A stretch of DNA of 14,999 bases from Clostridia bacterium (lineage in GTDB: Bacteria; Bacillota; Clostridia; Christensenellales; UBA1242): the NCBI GenBank assembly GCA_017408305.1, contig JAFQUU010000011.1:1-14999 (forward strand), written 5' to 3'. The stretch's first letter is position 1, and the number at the start of each line of letters is the position of its first letter. This document shows positions 1 through 6,172 of the stretch, piece after piece. The notes below the pieces were generated by a model that saw only the letters and a program-made list of their open reading frames with translations, did not search any database and had not been told where the DNA came from. Made by a program: the position numbers and the translations under genes.

Positions 1-1
1 T

Positions 2-718
2 GCAAACACCCTTATTGTTGTTGATGCAGACCATTTGGGGCTTTCACAGGCATATCAAATAAAAGGCAGGATTGGCAGAAGCGATAAAGTTGCGTATGCA
101 TACTTTTTGATTAAAGAAAACAAACAAATCTCAGAAAACGCCTACAAACGCCTGTCTGCACTTATGGAAAACACTTCGCTTGGCAGTGGCATAAAAATTG
201 CTATGGCAGACCTAGACATTAGGGGTGCTGGCAACATTTTGGGCAAAGAACAAAGTGGCAATATGGTTAAGGTTGGCTATGACCTTTACTACAAACTTCT
301 TGGCATTGCCCTTAAGGAACTCAAAGGCGAAAAACAGCAGGCTTTAAAAGATGTAAGGCTTGATATTATGATTTCTGCACTTGTGCCAGAAAGTTTTGTG
401 CCAAACGAAGACGAACGCCTTAAAATGATTGCAGAAATTTCAGTGCTTAGCGAAGAAAATGCTTTAAATGATTACCTAAAAACCCTTAAAGAAACCCATG
501 GCTTTGTGCCAGATGAGGTTGAAAACCTTGCAAAAATTTCGCTTCTTAAAAACCTTGCACAAAAATGTGAGGCAAGGCAGGTAAGCGTTACAGAAAATGG
601 CTATAAAATTTATTTTTATAACATTAGCGATATAATTTTTGAAAACAAGGCAACAATTCAAGAGAATATAAACAAGGTTTTAAATGTTTTTAAACAGCAA
701 ATATCCCAAAATAGTTGA
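2..718 (+). CDS. mfd: Transcription-repair coupling factor Mfd, C-terminal part (5' truncated by window)
   Basis: Mfd is the ATP-dependent DNA translocase that removes RNA polymerase stalled at lesions and recruits UvrA. The frame is open from the first complete codon at position 2, so the true start lies upstream of the window. The first residues carry the end of the RecG-like translocase core: helicase motif V (ANTLIVVDADHLGL) and motif VI (QIKGRIGRS, the arginine-finger region). Next come the family-typical segments LGSGIKIAMADLDIRGAGN and GYDLYYKLL. The remaining part fits the C-terminal TRCF domain 7: the hallmark is ALVPESFVPNEDERLKMI followed by the FVPDEVENLAKISLLKNLA segment. The frame ends on TGA at 716-718. 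Canonical Mfd has LAQLYQLRGRVGRS where this protein has LSQAYQIKGRIGRS, an ordinary variation. The next gene begins 51 bases later with its own promoter. Confidence 0.96.
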   Translation, partial: ANTLIVVDADHLGLSQAYQIKGRIGRSDKVAYAYFLIKENKQISENAYKRLSALMENTSLGSGIKIAMADLDIRGAGNILGKEQSGNMVKVGYDLYYKLLGIALKELKGEKQQALKDVRLDIMISALVPESFVPNEDERLKMIAEISVLSEENALNDYLKTLKETHGFVPDEVENLAKISLLKNLAQKCEARQVSVTENGYKIYFYNISDIIFENKATIQENINKVLNVFKQQISQNS

Positions 719-743
719 TTTTTGCGTTTGGGTGTTGTAAAAT
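715..743 (+). promoter_or_regulatory. Candidate sigma-A promoter for the PrsA-like gene
   Basis: A -35-like TTGATT at 715-720 overlaps the mfd stop codon. It is followed after 17 bases by a -10-like TAAAAT at 738-743. The predicted start near 750 would leave a leader of about 20 bases before the ATG at 770. The match is moderate, and readthrough from mfd is also possible because no terminator is visible between the two genes. Confidence 0.45.
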
Positions 744-769
744 TATATGCAAACTTATTAGGAGAAATA

Positions 770-2467
770 ATGAAAAAAAGACTACCCCTTTTGCTTGTGG
801 CTGTTTTTGCCCTTTCGGTTGTGCTTAGTGGCTGTAATTTGTTTACTATGGACAAAAACGCATATTATAACCAAATTGTTGCAAGCGTTACAGTGCCAGA
901 AGATGATGACAAAAAAACAACCATCACCGTAAATAAAGAAGAACTTATGCAGGCTTACAATCGCTATTATCAATCTTTAAGCCAAAACGGTTATTCTGGA
1001 CAAGCACTTATTGATTATTTGGTTGACCTGCTTGTTGACCAAAAGATTGTGATTAACGAAGTTACAAAACTTATCGAATCAAATCAAATCACTCTTACAA
1101 ACAACGACAAAAACGAAATTTGGACTTCAACCTATGAAAATATGGAAGGTCTTTTAAAAGACTATGAAAATGGCGTTTTGGAAGACTGGGATTTGCCAGA
1201 AGCAGGTTCACCAAGTGATGAAGAAACTCAAGACCAAGGCTTTACACCTTATGAAAAAACTGCAGAGATTGTAAATGTTGGTGGCGAATGGAAAATTAAA
1301 CTTCTTGAAGCACAAAACAATGAACAAAAACCACTTGTTTATAGCGAACAAGACGGCGTTGTGAAAACAGTAACCGAAAAACTTGATGAGTATGTTGAAT
1401 CAAGTCAAGTTGCCACAGAAGCAAAAAAACGCTATATTGCAGACCTTAAAAACTATCAAAGTGGCAGAGGTATGACAACTGTAAACCAAAAAATTTGGGA
1501 AAATGAAGTTGAAAGGGTTTACAAGTCTGTCCTTGACAATAAATATCTTACTCTTTACACAGATTATCTTGAAACAGCATCTTCAGCAAATGGCGAAAAA
1601 TATTCTGTGGTAGAAGTTAAAGATGTGTTTAAGTTCCTTGAAAGCAAAGTTAAAGCAAATTACACAAAATACACAACAAGTCCAAGCACATTTAATGACG
1701 ATATTTTGAAAAGCCGTTCAGAAGTTTATTATGTAATGGATAATGAAGACCTTGGCGAATACTTCTATGTTTCTCATATTCTTGTGAAATTTGCAGATGG
1801 TCTTTTCACTCAACTTGATAACTATCTTAACAGTGGTGTGATTGACCAAGCAACCTACGACAATATGCGTGAAAACCTTATTGCAAACACAAATGTAAAA
1901 TCTTATGGCGAAGAAGTTGAAGGCTACAAAGTTGGGCAGTTCTACAATGTGTTTAAAGAAGCAATGGACAATGCACAAAGCGTGCAAGAAAAAATGGATG
2001 TCTTTAACCAGTTTATGTACGAATATAACGAAGACACAGGCAATAAAAACCAAGACTATGACTATGTAATCGGCACCAAAAACAGCCAAATGGTTGAAAG
2101 TTTTAACGAAGCAGCACGCGAACTTTATGACAACGGTAATGGCCAAATAGGCTCAATCTCTGGTATGGTTGAATCTGAATATGGTATCCATATTTTGGTT
2201 TATCTTGGTCCTGTTGAAAACTGGTTTGATGTTGATGATATAAACACATTTAGTCTTACAAGTCAAACAGCAGAAGATTTGGAAGCAAATATCAACTATA
2301 TCACCGAAACAAAACTTTCAAACCTTAACACAAAAACAATCTTTGATTATGTGTTTACAAAACTTTCAACAAGTAATGTTTCAATTTTGGAAGTTTTAAA
2401 CCTTAACTCACTTAAGCATGATGTTGGCATTACAAAATATCCAAATGCATATAAAGACTTGTACTAA
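770..2467 (+). CDS. PrsA/SurA-like peptidyl-prolyl cis-trans isomerase lipoprotein
   Basis: Predicted extracytoplasmic, membrane-anchored foldase assisting folding of exported proteins. The start at 770 is preferred over upstream in-frame codons: it has AGGAG at 760-764 with a 5-base spacer and opens a canonical lipoprotein signal (KKR, a hydrophobic core, lipobox LSGC with the lipidated Cys at residue 22). Residues about 50-110 resemble a SurA/PrsA N-terminal chaperone region (KEELMQAYNRYYQ, then LIDYLVDLLVDQKIVINEV). Residues about 330-482 contain parvulin hallmarks: SHILVKF at 335-341 and the closing GMVESEYGIHILVYL near 465-479. About 150 residues separate the parvulin ends, rather than the usual 90-100, so the domain carries an insertion. 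The protein has 565 residues, long for PrsA (about 290-350). Position directly after mfd matches clostridial gene order. The domain call is firm; catalytic activity is uncertain. Confidence 0.85.
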   Translation: MKKRLPLLLVAVFALSVVLSGCNLFTMDKNAYYNQIVASVTVPEDDDKKTTITVNKEELMQAYNRYYQSLSQNGYSGQALIDYLVDLLVDQKIVINEVTKLIESNQITLTNNDKNEIWTSTYENMEGLLKDYENGVLEDWDLPEAGSPSDEETQDQGFTPYEKTAEIVNVGGEWKIKLLEAQNNEQKPLVYSEQDGVVKTVTEKLDEYVESSQVATEAKKRYIADLKNYQSGRGMTTVNQKIWENEVERVYKSVLDNKYLTLYTDYLETASSANGEKYSVVEVKDVFKFLESKVKANYTKYTTSPSTFNDDILKSRSEVYYVMDNEDLGEYFYVSHILVKFADGLFTQLDNYLNSGVIDQATYDNMRENLIANTNVKSYGEEVEGYKVGQFYNVFKEAMDNAQSVQEKMDVFNQFMYEYNEDTGNKNQDYDYVIGTKNSQMVESFNEAARELYDNGNGQIGSISGMVESEYGIHILVYLGPVENWFDVDDINTFSLTSQTAEDLEANINYITETKLSNLNTKTIFDYVFTKLSTSNVSILEVLNLNSLKHDVGITKYPNAYKDLY

Positions 2468-2479
2468 AAATACAAATTT

Positions 2480-2521
2480 AATGAGTATTCAAAATAATCT
2501 TTGACATACTCATTTTTTTTT
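2480..2521 (+). terminator. Intrinsic terminator of the PrsA-like gene
   Basis: A perfect 9-bp inverted repeat, AATGAGTAT (2480-2488) and ATACTCATT (2506-2514), has a 17-base loop and runs into an uninterrupted T tract at 2513-2521. It begins 12 bases after the stop codon of the PrsA-like gene. The -35 box of the next promoter lies in its loop and touches the 3' arm. Confidence 0.75.
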
Positions 2522-2529
2522 GTTATAGT
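2501..2529 (+). promoter_or_regulatory. Strong sigma-A-type promoter for the flippase-like gene
   Basis: A perfect -35 TTGACA (2501-2506), an optimal 17-base spacer and -10 TATAGT (2524-2529). The spacer contains the T tract of the upstream terminator, so termination and initiation signals are interleaved. The predicted transcript start is near 2536, only about 5 bases before the first possible ATG at 2541. Translation is therefore either nearly leaderless or starts further downstream. Confidence 0.75.
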
Positions 2530-2540
2530 AGGTATATAAA

Positions 2541-3839
2541 ATGAAGAATTTCACAAGGCCTGTTATATACAAAAAAAATAAACTTCTTAAGATGTATAGT
2601 GGAATCACCCAAAAGGGTGTTTCCATACTTTATCTATACATAAGGCCCAAAAATTTTACAAAAGAGATGGACGAAAACGAACAAGCAGTTGCAAAACAAA
2701 AGTCCAAAAAGAGTCGAAATATTAATTTAATTTTTTTCCTAGTAAACATTGGCGTGATTGCTGGAATTTTGATTTCGCAAATCTCCCAGCAAGAAGATAT
2801 GTCATTTTCGGCACTCATCAATTCAACATTTTCACCAGCAATCTTGCTTTGTGCATTGTTTGTTTGGTTTGTAACACAAATAAATGATGCATATCGTGTC
2901 AATCTCTTAGTCAAGCGTTCTTCGGGGCGTTCAAGGCCTTTTTTAAGTTTTAAAACAAACGCCATCGGCAGATATTATGATGCAATAACCCCTATGTCAA
3001 CAGGTGGTCAACCTTTTCAGGTGTTCTACCTTAAAAACAGGGGCATAAATGTCGCTGCAGCAATCTCTGTGCCAATGGGCAAGTATGTTATCAATCAAAT
3101 TTGCTTAAGTTTTGTTTGGACTGTATGTCTCATTTTTGCCCTTGCATCACCAACAGGGTTGACAACCGTTCTTTGTGTTGTAGGTTGGGCAATAAACTCT
3201 CTTTTGATGGTGGCAATCATTGTATTGTCTGTAAATCAGCGTGTCGGCAACAAAATTGTTGTTGGCGTCATGAAACTTCTTCAAAAAATGAAGATAATCA
3301 AAAACTATGAGAAAAGTTACAATCAAGTTATTAAAGTTGTAACAGACTTCCAAGTTACAATCAAAAACTTTGCAAAAGATGGCTGGACTTTCTTTAAACT
3401 TATCTTATCAAACATGATAAGCATGATATTAAGTTATAGCATGGCATTCTTGGTTTACTGCATGATGATCGGGTATTTTGACTTTTCTATGTGGTGGCAA
3501 ATGTTTTTGCTTTCTGTTATGATTGATATGGCAGCAAGTTTTATTCCATTTCCAGGTGGCACGGGTGTTACAGAACTTTCATTTACAGCACTTTTTGCTG
3601 GCTTAATTTCACCTGCGTCAATGCTTACATGGGCACTTATTTTCTGGAGGGTTTTGACATATTACATACTCCTTATCCAAGGCATCGTTGTTATGGCGTA
3701 TGACAACGCAATTGGCAATCGTAAATACCTTTGGCTTAAAAAGAAGTGGGAACTTGAGGCTGAAAGCATAAGTTTTGCTCAATACAAACTGCATGAATAC
3801 ACTGTTGAAAAAAAGAAAAAATCGGGGCAAATATTTTAA
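2541..3839 (+). CDS. Flippase-like integral membrane protein (MprF N-terminal / YbhN, LPG_synthase_TM family)
   Basis: Polytopic inner-membrane protein of the family related to the flippase half of MprF and to YbhN; members are thought to act on lipids or lipid-linked substrates. Family hallmarks are visible. The first is the cytoplasmic-face segment GRYYDAITPMSTGGQPFQVF with following YLKNRGI. Near the C-terminus are FIPFPGGTGVTELSF and then FWRVLTYYILLIQGIVVM. About seven hydrophobic helices lie between LIFFLVNIGVIAGILIS and the last one, followed by a basic cytoplasmic tail. No lysyl-transferase (DUF2156) domain follows, so it is not a full MprF. The start is uncertain. ATG 2541 has a weak AGG upstream but lies almost at the predicted transcript start. 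ATG 2667 (390 residues, MDENEQAV) also suits the family but has poor ribosome-binding spacing. The 42 intervening codons are open and overlap a strong RNA hairpin. Confidence 0.85.
   Translation: MKNFTRPVIYKKNKLLKMYSGITQKGVSILYLYIRPKNFTKEMDENEQAVAKQKSKKSRNINLIFFLVNIGVIAGILISQISQQEDMSFSALINSTFSPAILLCALFVWFVTQINDAYRVNLLVKRSSGRSRPFLSFKTNAIGRYYDAITPMSTGGQPFQVFYLKNRGINVAAAISVPMGKYVINQICLSFVWTVCLIFALASPTGLTTVLCVVGWAINSLLMVAIIVLSVNQRVGNKIVVGVMKLLQKMKIIKNYEKSYNQVIKVVTDFQVTIKNFAKDGWTFFKLILSNMISMILSYSMAFLVYCMMIGYFDFSMWWQMFLLSVMIDMAASFIPFPGGTGVTELSFTALFAGLISPASMLTWALIFWRVLTYYILLIQGIVVMAYDNAIGNRKYLWLKKKWELEAESISFAQYKLHEYTVEKKKKSGQIF
2557..2648 (+). promoter_or_regulatory. Candidate structured RNA leader or 5'-coding hairpin
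   Basis: Nested complementarity lies just downstream of the predicted transcript start. The outer stem is GGCC..TTAT (2557-2566, with a 2-base bulge) with ATAAGGCC (2640-2647). The middle stem is TGTATAG (2593-2599) with CTATACA (2634-2640). The inner hairpin is TGGAA-T-CACCC (2600-2610), loop AAAA, GGGTG-T-TTCCA (2615-2625), with one T-T mismatch. An 8-base bulge (2626-2633) separates the inner and middle stems. I do not recognise a known riboswitch consensus. If the gene starts at 2667 this is a leader of about 130 bases; if at 2541 it is inside the coding sequence. Confidence 0.4.
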
Positions 3840-3866
3840 AAACCTTTTTAAACAAAGGTTTTTTTT
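3839..3866 (+). terminator. Hairpin plus T tract: terminator that also buries the next gene's Shine-Dalgarno
   Basis: AAAACCTTT (3839-3847) pairs perfectly with AAAGGTTTT (3854-3862) across a 6-base loop and is followed by T's to 3866. It starts at the stop codon of the flippase-like gene. The AAAGG of the 3' arm (3854-3858) is 8 bases before ATG 3867 and is the only plausible ribosome binding site for the next gene. Confidence 0.65.
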
Positions 3867-4460
3867 ATGCATAAGTTGATGCAATTTGTCAAAAATACTT
3901 TTATGGAAGCAAGAAAAAGCAAGGCTAAAATCAAAGAGAGTTGGTATATATTTTCTATTGTAATGCTGTCTGCGTTGCTTCTTTTAAGTCTATGGCTTTT
4001 TCTGCAAAACCCTTTTATTACAAACAAGCCTGTTTCAAGTGGACTTGTTCCTGTTGGCACGCCCATAAACATCAGTGTTGAAGATAATGGTGCTCAAACC
4101 CAAGTGGTTTATATGAGTGGCTCGCTTCTTCCAAATTTTAGGGTCAATCAAGATGTGAACATAACCCTTAAGGCAACAGAAAGTCCTTGTGCTGTGCGTG
4201 CAAAAGTTTATATGTTTAATGAGCAAAACCAAATTGTGCCGATAAATCTTATTGTTGCAAGTCAATGGCAAAAGATGAGCGATGGTTATTATTATTCACA
4301 AGAAAATCTTTCTCCAAATTTGGTAATAGATTTTATGCAAGCATTTGAAGTGCCAAGCACAGAATATAATCTTAACGCAGAAAATATATACCCAATTTTG
4401 TTTTCCGTAGAAACTTTGCCAGTAACTTTTGATTACCAAAGTATTTGGAAAATGCAATAA
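3867..4460 (+). CDS. Single-pass membrane protein with extracytoplasmic beta domain (possible TasA/camelysin-like)
   Basis: 197 residues. A short basic N-terminus (KARKSKAKIKESW region) leads into one strong hydrophobic helix at about residues 27-48 (IFSIVMLSALLLLSLWLF). About 145 extracytoplasmic residues follow, rich in beta-type sequence. The segment CAVRAKVYMF, then WQKMSDGYYYSQENLSP, then ILFSVETLPVTFDYQ recalls SipW-dependent TasA/CalY proteins, in which a V-R-x-x-V strand, a W...DGYYYY...L-x-P loop and a late alternating strand occur in the same order. This is resemblance only, and the membrane anchor is not a typical SipW signal. Only AAAGG inside the upstream hairpin could act as ribosome binding site for ATG 3867; the in-frame ATGs at 3879 and 3903 have none. 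Two bases upstream of the ATG are still the terminator's T tract, so it may depend on readthrough. It is followed by about 135 bases of almost pure A/T. Confidence 0.75.
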   Translation: MHKLMQFVKNTFMEARKSKAKIKESWYIFSIVMLSALLLLSLWLFLQNPFITNKPVSSGLVPVGTPINISVEDNGAQTQVVYMSGSLLPNFRVNQDVNITLKATESPCAVRAKVYMFNEQNQIVPINLIVASQWQKMSDGYYYSQENLSPNLVIDFMQAFEVPSTEYNLNAENIYPILFSVETLPVTFDYQSIWKMQ

Positions 4461-4540
4461 ATTTCTACAAAATAAAACAAAATTTTTTAAAAATAAAACA
4501 ATTTTAATTAAAAATAAATTATTTTTTATATTTTTTTAAA

Positions 4541-4568
4541 TTTATTTGTATTTTAATTTTTGTATAAT
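4541..4568 (+). promoter_or_regulatory. Candidate promoter in an A/T-only stretch
   Basis: A consensus -10 TATAAT at 4563-4568 is preceded by T-rich sequence. The best -35 match, TTTATT at 4541-4546, is weak with a 16-base spacer. The surrounding 4461-4595 interval contains only about eight G/C bases, so chance -10 matches are likely. A start near 4575 would give a leader of about 20 bases. Confidence 0.4.
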
Positions 4569-4595
4569 AAAAAAAATTTTGTGAATAATTTTTAA

Positions 4596-5048
4596 ATGAA
4601 AAAATTTTTTACTGTTGTTTTTTTGTGTTTTGTTTGTTTTGCTGCAAGTTTTAATAATATTTTTTTTACAAAACTGCTTGCCTTTGGTGGGTGTGAAGAG
4701 GTGAGTTTTTATTGCTCTCAAAAAAATCAAACTGAATTTGCAAATGAAATAAAAAACGGTGAAGGGTATATTTATTCTGTTGATGTCAGTGATGCAAAAA
4801 GCGATTATTCAAAACTTTTGGGGTGCTATGGTTTTTCTGCAAAGTTTGATATTTTGTTGTTTGATAAAATTATGGACACCATGCAAGTTGTTAAAACTGA
4901 AACCTTAGAAGGTGTTCAAAACTTTTATGGATATGTAAATGGGCTTACAATGTTTGATTTTATGGATAACAAGAAAGTCAATATTCAAGTTGCTTTAACT
5001 TCTAATGGTGTGATTGTTGGCAGTCCTCTTATTTTGGGTTCGTATTAA
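4596..5048 (+). CDS. Small exported protein, possible YwmB-like remnant
   Basis: 150 residues with an N-terminal signal-like helix (KKFF then a Phe/Val/Cys-rich hydrophobic run to about residue 30) and no later membrane segment, so it is probably exported. No Shine-Dalgarno is visible before ATG 4596; the sequence is TTTTTAAATG. The mature part is unassigned in its first half (Cys at about 33, 40 and 77). It ends with a segment reminiscent of YwmB (DUF1779) proteins: NFYGYVNGLTMF, KKVNIQVALTSNG and the terminal GSPLILGSY, comparable to the family's N-lQ-A-l ... GtPiI..eY ending. YwmB lies next to murA-spoIID-spoIIQ in Bacillus, and a SpoIIQ-like gene follows here, which supports the idea. The length (about 240 expected) argues against a complete YwmB. 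A hairpin at 5117-5141 may end its transcript. Confidence 0.6.
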   Translation: MKKFFTVVFLCFVCFAASFNNIFFTKLLAFGGCEEVSFYCSQKNQTEFANEIKNGEGYIYSVDVSDAKSDYSKLLGCYGFSAKFDILLFDKIMDTMQVVKTETLEGVQNFYGYVNGLTMFDFMDNKKVNIQVALTSNGVIVGSPLILGSY

Positions 5049-5116
5049 ATCTTTGGCAAGGTTGATTGTCTTTGATTTTATTGGTTTTAAATAGGCAAAT
5101 TATTTTTTTATAATAT

Positions 5117-5145
5117 AAAAAATTGAAAAAAGCAATTTTTTATTA
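5117..5145 (+). terminator. A/T-rich hairpin, probable weak terminator
   Basis: AAAAAATTG (5117-5125) and CAATTTTTT (5133-5141) form a perfect 9-bp stem with a 7-base loop. The 3' arm itself supplies the T run. It lies about 70 bases after the stop codon at 5048. Low GC makes the stem weak. Confidence 0.45.
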
Positions 5146-5170
5146 AAAAATATTTTTTTTAAATAAAAAT

Positions 5171-5198
5171 GTTTAAAAAAAATAAATGTGGAAAAAAT
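5171..5198 (+). promoter_or_regulatory. Candidate sigma-F-like promoter of the SpoIIQ-like gene
   Basis: GTTTA (5171-5175) fits a GYWTA-type -35. After 14 bases GGAAAAAAT (5190-5198) fits a GGnnAnAnT-type -10. The expected spacer is about 15, so this is one base short. It sits just upstream of AGGAGG at 5207, giving a leader of only about 15 bases. spoIIQ is a sigma-F target in Bacillus. The degenerate consensus in A-rich DNA limits certainty. Confidence 0.3.
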
Positions 5199-5219
5199 TG
5201 TGGCATAGGAGGAAGACCG

Positions 5220-5810
5220 ATGGAAAAACAAAATAAATTTGCCACATGGATGAAAAAGTATGGCACATATCTAACTGCAGGGGTGCTTGTGTTTTGCCTT
5301 GCAGCAGTAGTGCTTGTAACGGGGCTGGTGAATTCTGCACAGAATGTGGAGAACAATGTAAACGACCCGTCTATTGAGGTAAATACAACACCACTAACTT
5401 TTTCAATGCCGATGACTAATGCAACCCTTATAAAAGACTTTTCTAGCGATGAACTTTATCTTAACAGTACGCTTGGAAGGTGGGAATATCATGATGGTAT
5501 TGATCTTGTAAGCACTGACCTTAAGGTTTTTGCTGTTGCAGATGGCGAAGTTCTTGAAGTTTCAGAAAGTTCTTTAACCGGCACTACGGTTTTGGTTAAG
5601 CACTCTGACAGCCTTGTAAGTTTATATGCTTCTTTAAATCCAGAAGTTGAAGTTAAAGAAGGTGATAAGGTTAAGGCTGGCGAAGTGATTGGGACTGCTG
5701 ATAATACTGCTGGTAATGAATCGGCTGATGGCGAGCATTTGCACTTTTCGTTGATTGAAAAAGGTCAAAAGATTGACCCAGCGAACTATCTTGAATTCGA
5801 AGTAAAATAA
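5220..5810 (+). CDS. SpoIIQ-like membrane-anchored LytM/M23 domain protein
   Basis: Predicted forespore membrane protein facing the intermembrane space during engulfment, where SpoIIQ partners SpoIIIAH. ATG 5220 is chosen because it has a perfect AGGAGG (5207-5212) with a 7-base spacer; the frame is open upstream to 5169 but without a binding site. In the 196-residue product, residues 1-14 are cytoplasmic, about 15-37 form one membrane helix (YGTYLTAGVLVFCLAAVVLV) and a linker follows. A LytM domain runs from about residue 60 to 195. Zinc-site motifs are present: H91-x-x-x-D95 (HDGIDL) and H173-L-H175 (GEHLHFSL). The Y-x-H-L motif supplying a catalytic His is changed to YASL, with Ser at 138, which suggests weak or no endopeptidase activity. 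Unlike Bacillus SpoIIQ, the first zinc His is kept, as in clostridial versions. Being close to spoIIID supports a sporulation role; a general M23 protein is the alternative. Confidence 0.82.
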   Translation: MEKQNKFATWMKKYGTYLTAGVLVFCLAAVVLVTGLVNSAQNVENNVNDPSIEVNTTPLTFSMPMTNATLIKDFSSDELYLNSTLGRWEYHDGIDLVSTDLKVFAVADGEVLEVSESSLTGTTVLVKHSDSLVSLYASLNPEVEVKEGDKVKAGEVIGTADNTAGNESADGEHLHFSLIEKGQKIDPANYLEFEVK

Positions 5811-5820
5811 TCTATTTAAC

Positions 5821-5849
5821 TTTACATTGCCTCGAAAATGTGTTATAAT
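5821..5849 (+). promoter_or_regulatory. Strong sigma-A promoter of acpP
   Basis: TTTACA (5821-5826), a 17-base spacer and consensus TATAAT (5844-5849), with an extended -10 TG at 5841-5842. The predicted start is near 5856, about 15 bases before ATG 5871 and just ahead of the GGAGG ribosome binding site. It lies directly after the stop of the SpoIIQ-like gene, so acpP can be expressed independently of sporulation. Confidence 0.8.
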
Positions 5850-5870
5850 GCCCTTGTTTTGGAGGAGATT

Positions 5871-6098
5871 ATGACATTAGATAAGGTTAAAAAACTTGTT
5901 GCATCGCAACTTAGTGTTGCCGAAGAAAAAATAACGGAAGAATCAAGATTGATTGAAGATTTGGGTGCTGATTCTCTTGATATCATGGAAATGCTTATGG
6001 CTCTTGAAGATGAGTTTGGTATCAGTATTTCTGATGATGAAACAGCAAAAATGAAAACAATTGCAGGCGTTGTTGCTGTGATTGATTCAAAACTTTAA
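5871..6098 (+). CDS. acpP: Acyl carrier protein
   Basis: 75-residue acidic carrier of fatty-acyl intermediates in type II fatty acid synthesis, cytoplasmic. The phosphopantetheine attachment site is Ser35 in the classic GADSLD motif, preceded by ITEESRLIEDL and followed by a helix-2 region (IMEMLMALEDEFGISISDD) and the closing TIAGVVAVIDSKL. Length and helix pattern are standard for housekeeping ACP. ATG 5871 is chosen because GGAGG at 5861-5865 precedes it; the frame opens earlier at 5838, but that part overlaps the promoter. Its setting is odd: no fab or plsX gene is adjacent, and it stands between a SpoIIQ-like gene and spoIIID. With its own promoter and terminator it appears to be a monocistronic unit. 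Confidence 0.96.
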   Translation: MTLDKVKKLVASQLSVAEEKITEESRLIEDLGADSLDIMEMLMALEDEFGISISDDETAKMKTIAGVVAVIDSKL

Positions 6099-6108
6099 TA
6101 TCTTTTGT

Positions 6109-6154
6109 AAAAAAATGATGCGTTTTGCAGTTTGCAAAATGTGTCATTTTTTTT
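6109..6154 (+). terminator. Strong intrinsic terminator of acpP
   Basis: A 14-bp stem with three G-T wobbles pairs TGATGCGTTTTGCA (6116-6129) with TGCAAAATGTGTCA (6133-6146). A/T flanks extend it, the loop is 3 bases, and eight T's follow. It begins about 10 bases after the acpP stop. The A tract on the 5' side means it could also work on the minus strand. Confidence 0.88.
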
Positions 6155-6172
6155 GTTTTCTCTGCATATATT
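6144..6172 (+). promoter_or_regulatory. Candidate sigma-E-like promoter of spoIIID
   Basis: TCATTTT (6144-6150) differs at one position from the sigma-E -35 KMATATT. After 14 bases CATATATT (6165-6172) resembles the -10 CATACAnT. The predicted start near 6179 is just upstream of the ribosome binding site at 6184-6190. No sigma-A -35 is visible at the right spacing. spoIIID is a sigma-E target in Bacillus. The -35 lies in the acpP terminator's 3' arm. Confidence 0.4.

Noticed and set aside
1718..2146. 142-codon minus-strand open frame inside the PrsA-like gene
   Set aside because: It lies wholly opposite a well-supported gene, is Val/Cys/Phe/His-rich as expected for the complement of this codon usage, and has no start signals or family resemblance.
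2541..3839. Full-length MprF (lysyl-phosphatidylglycerol synthase)
   Set aside because: Only the membrane domain is present; the C-terminal lysyl-transferase domain is absent and the frame ends soon after the last helix.
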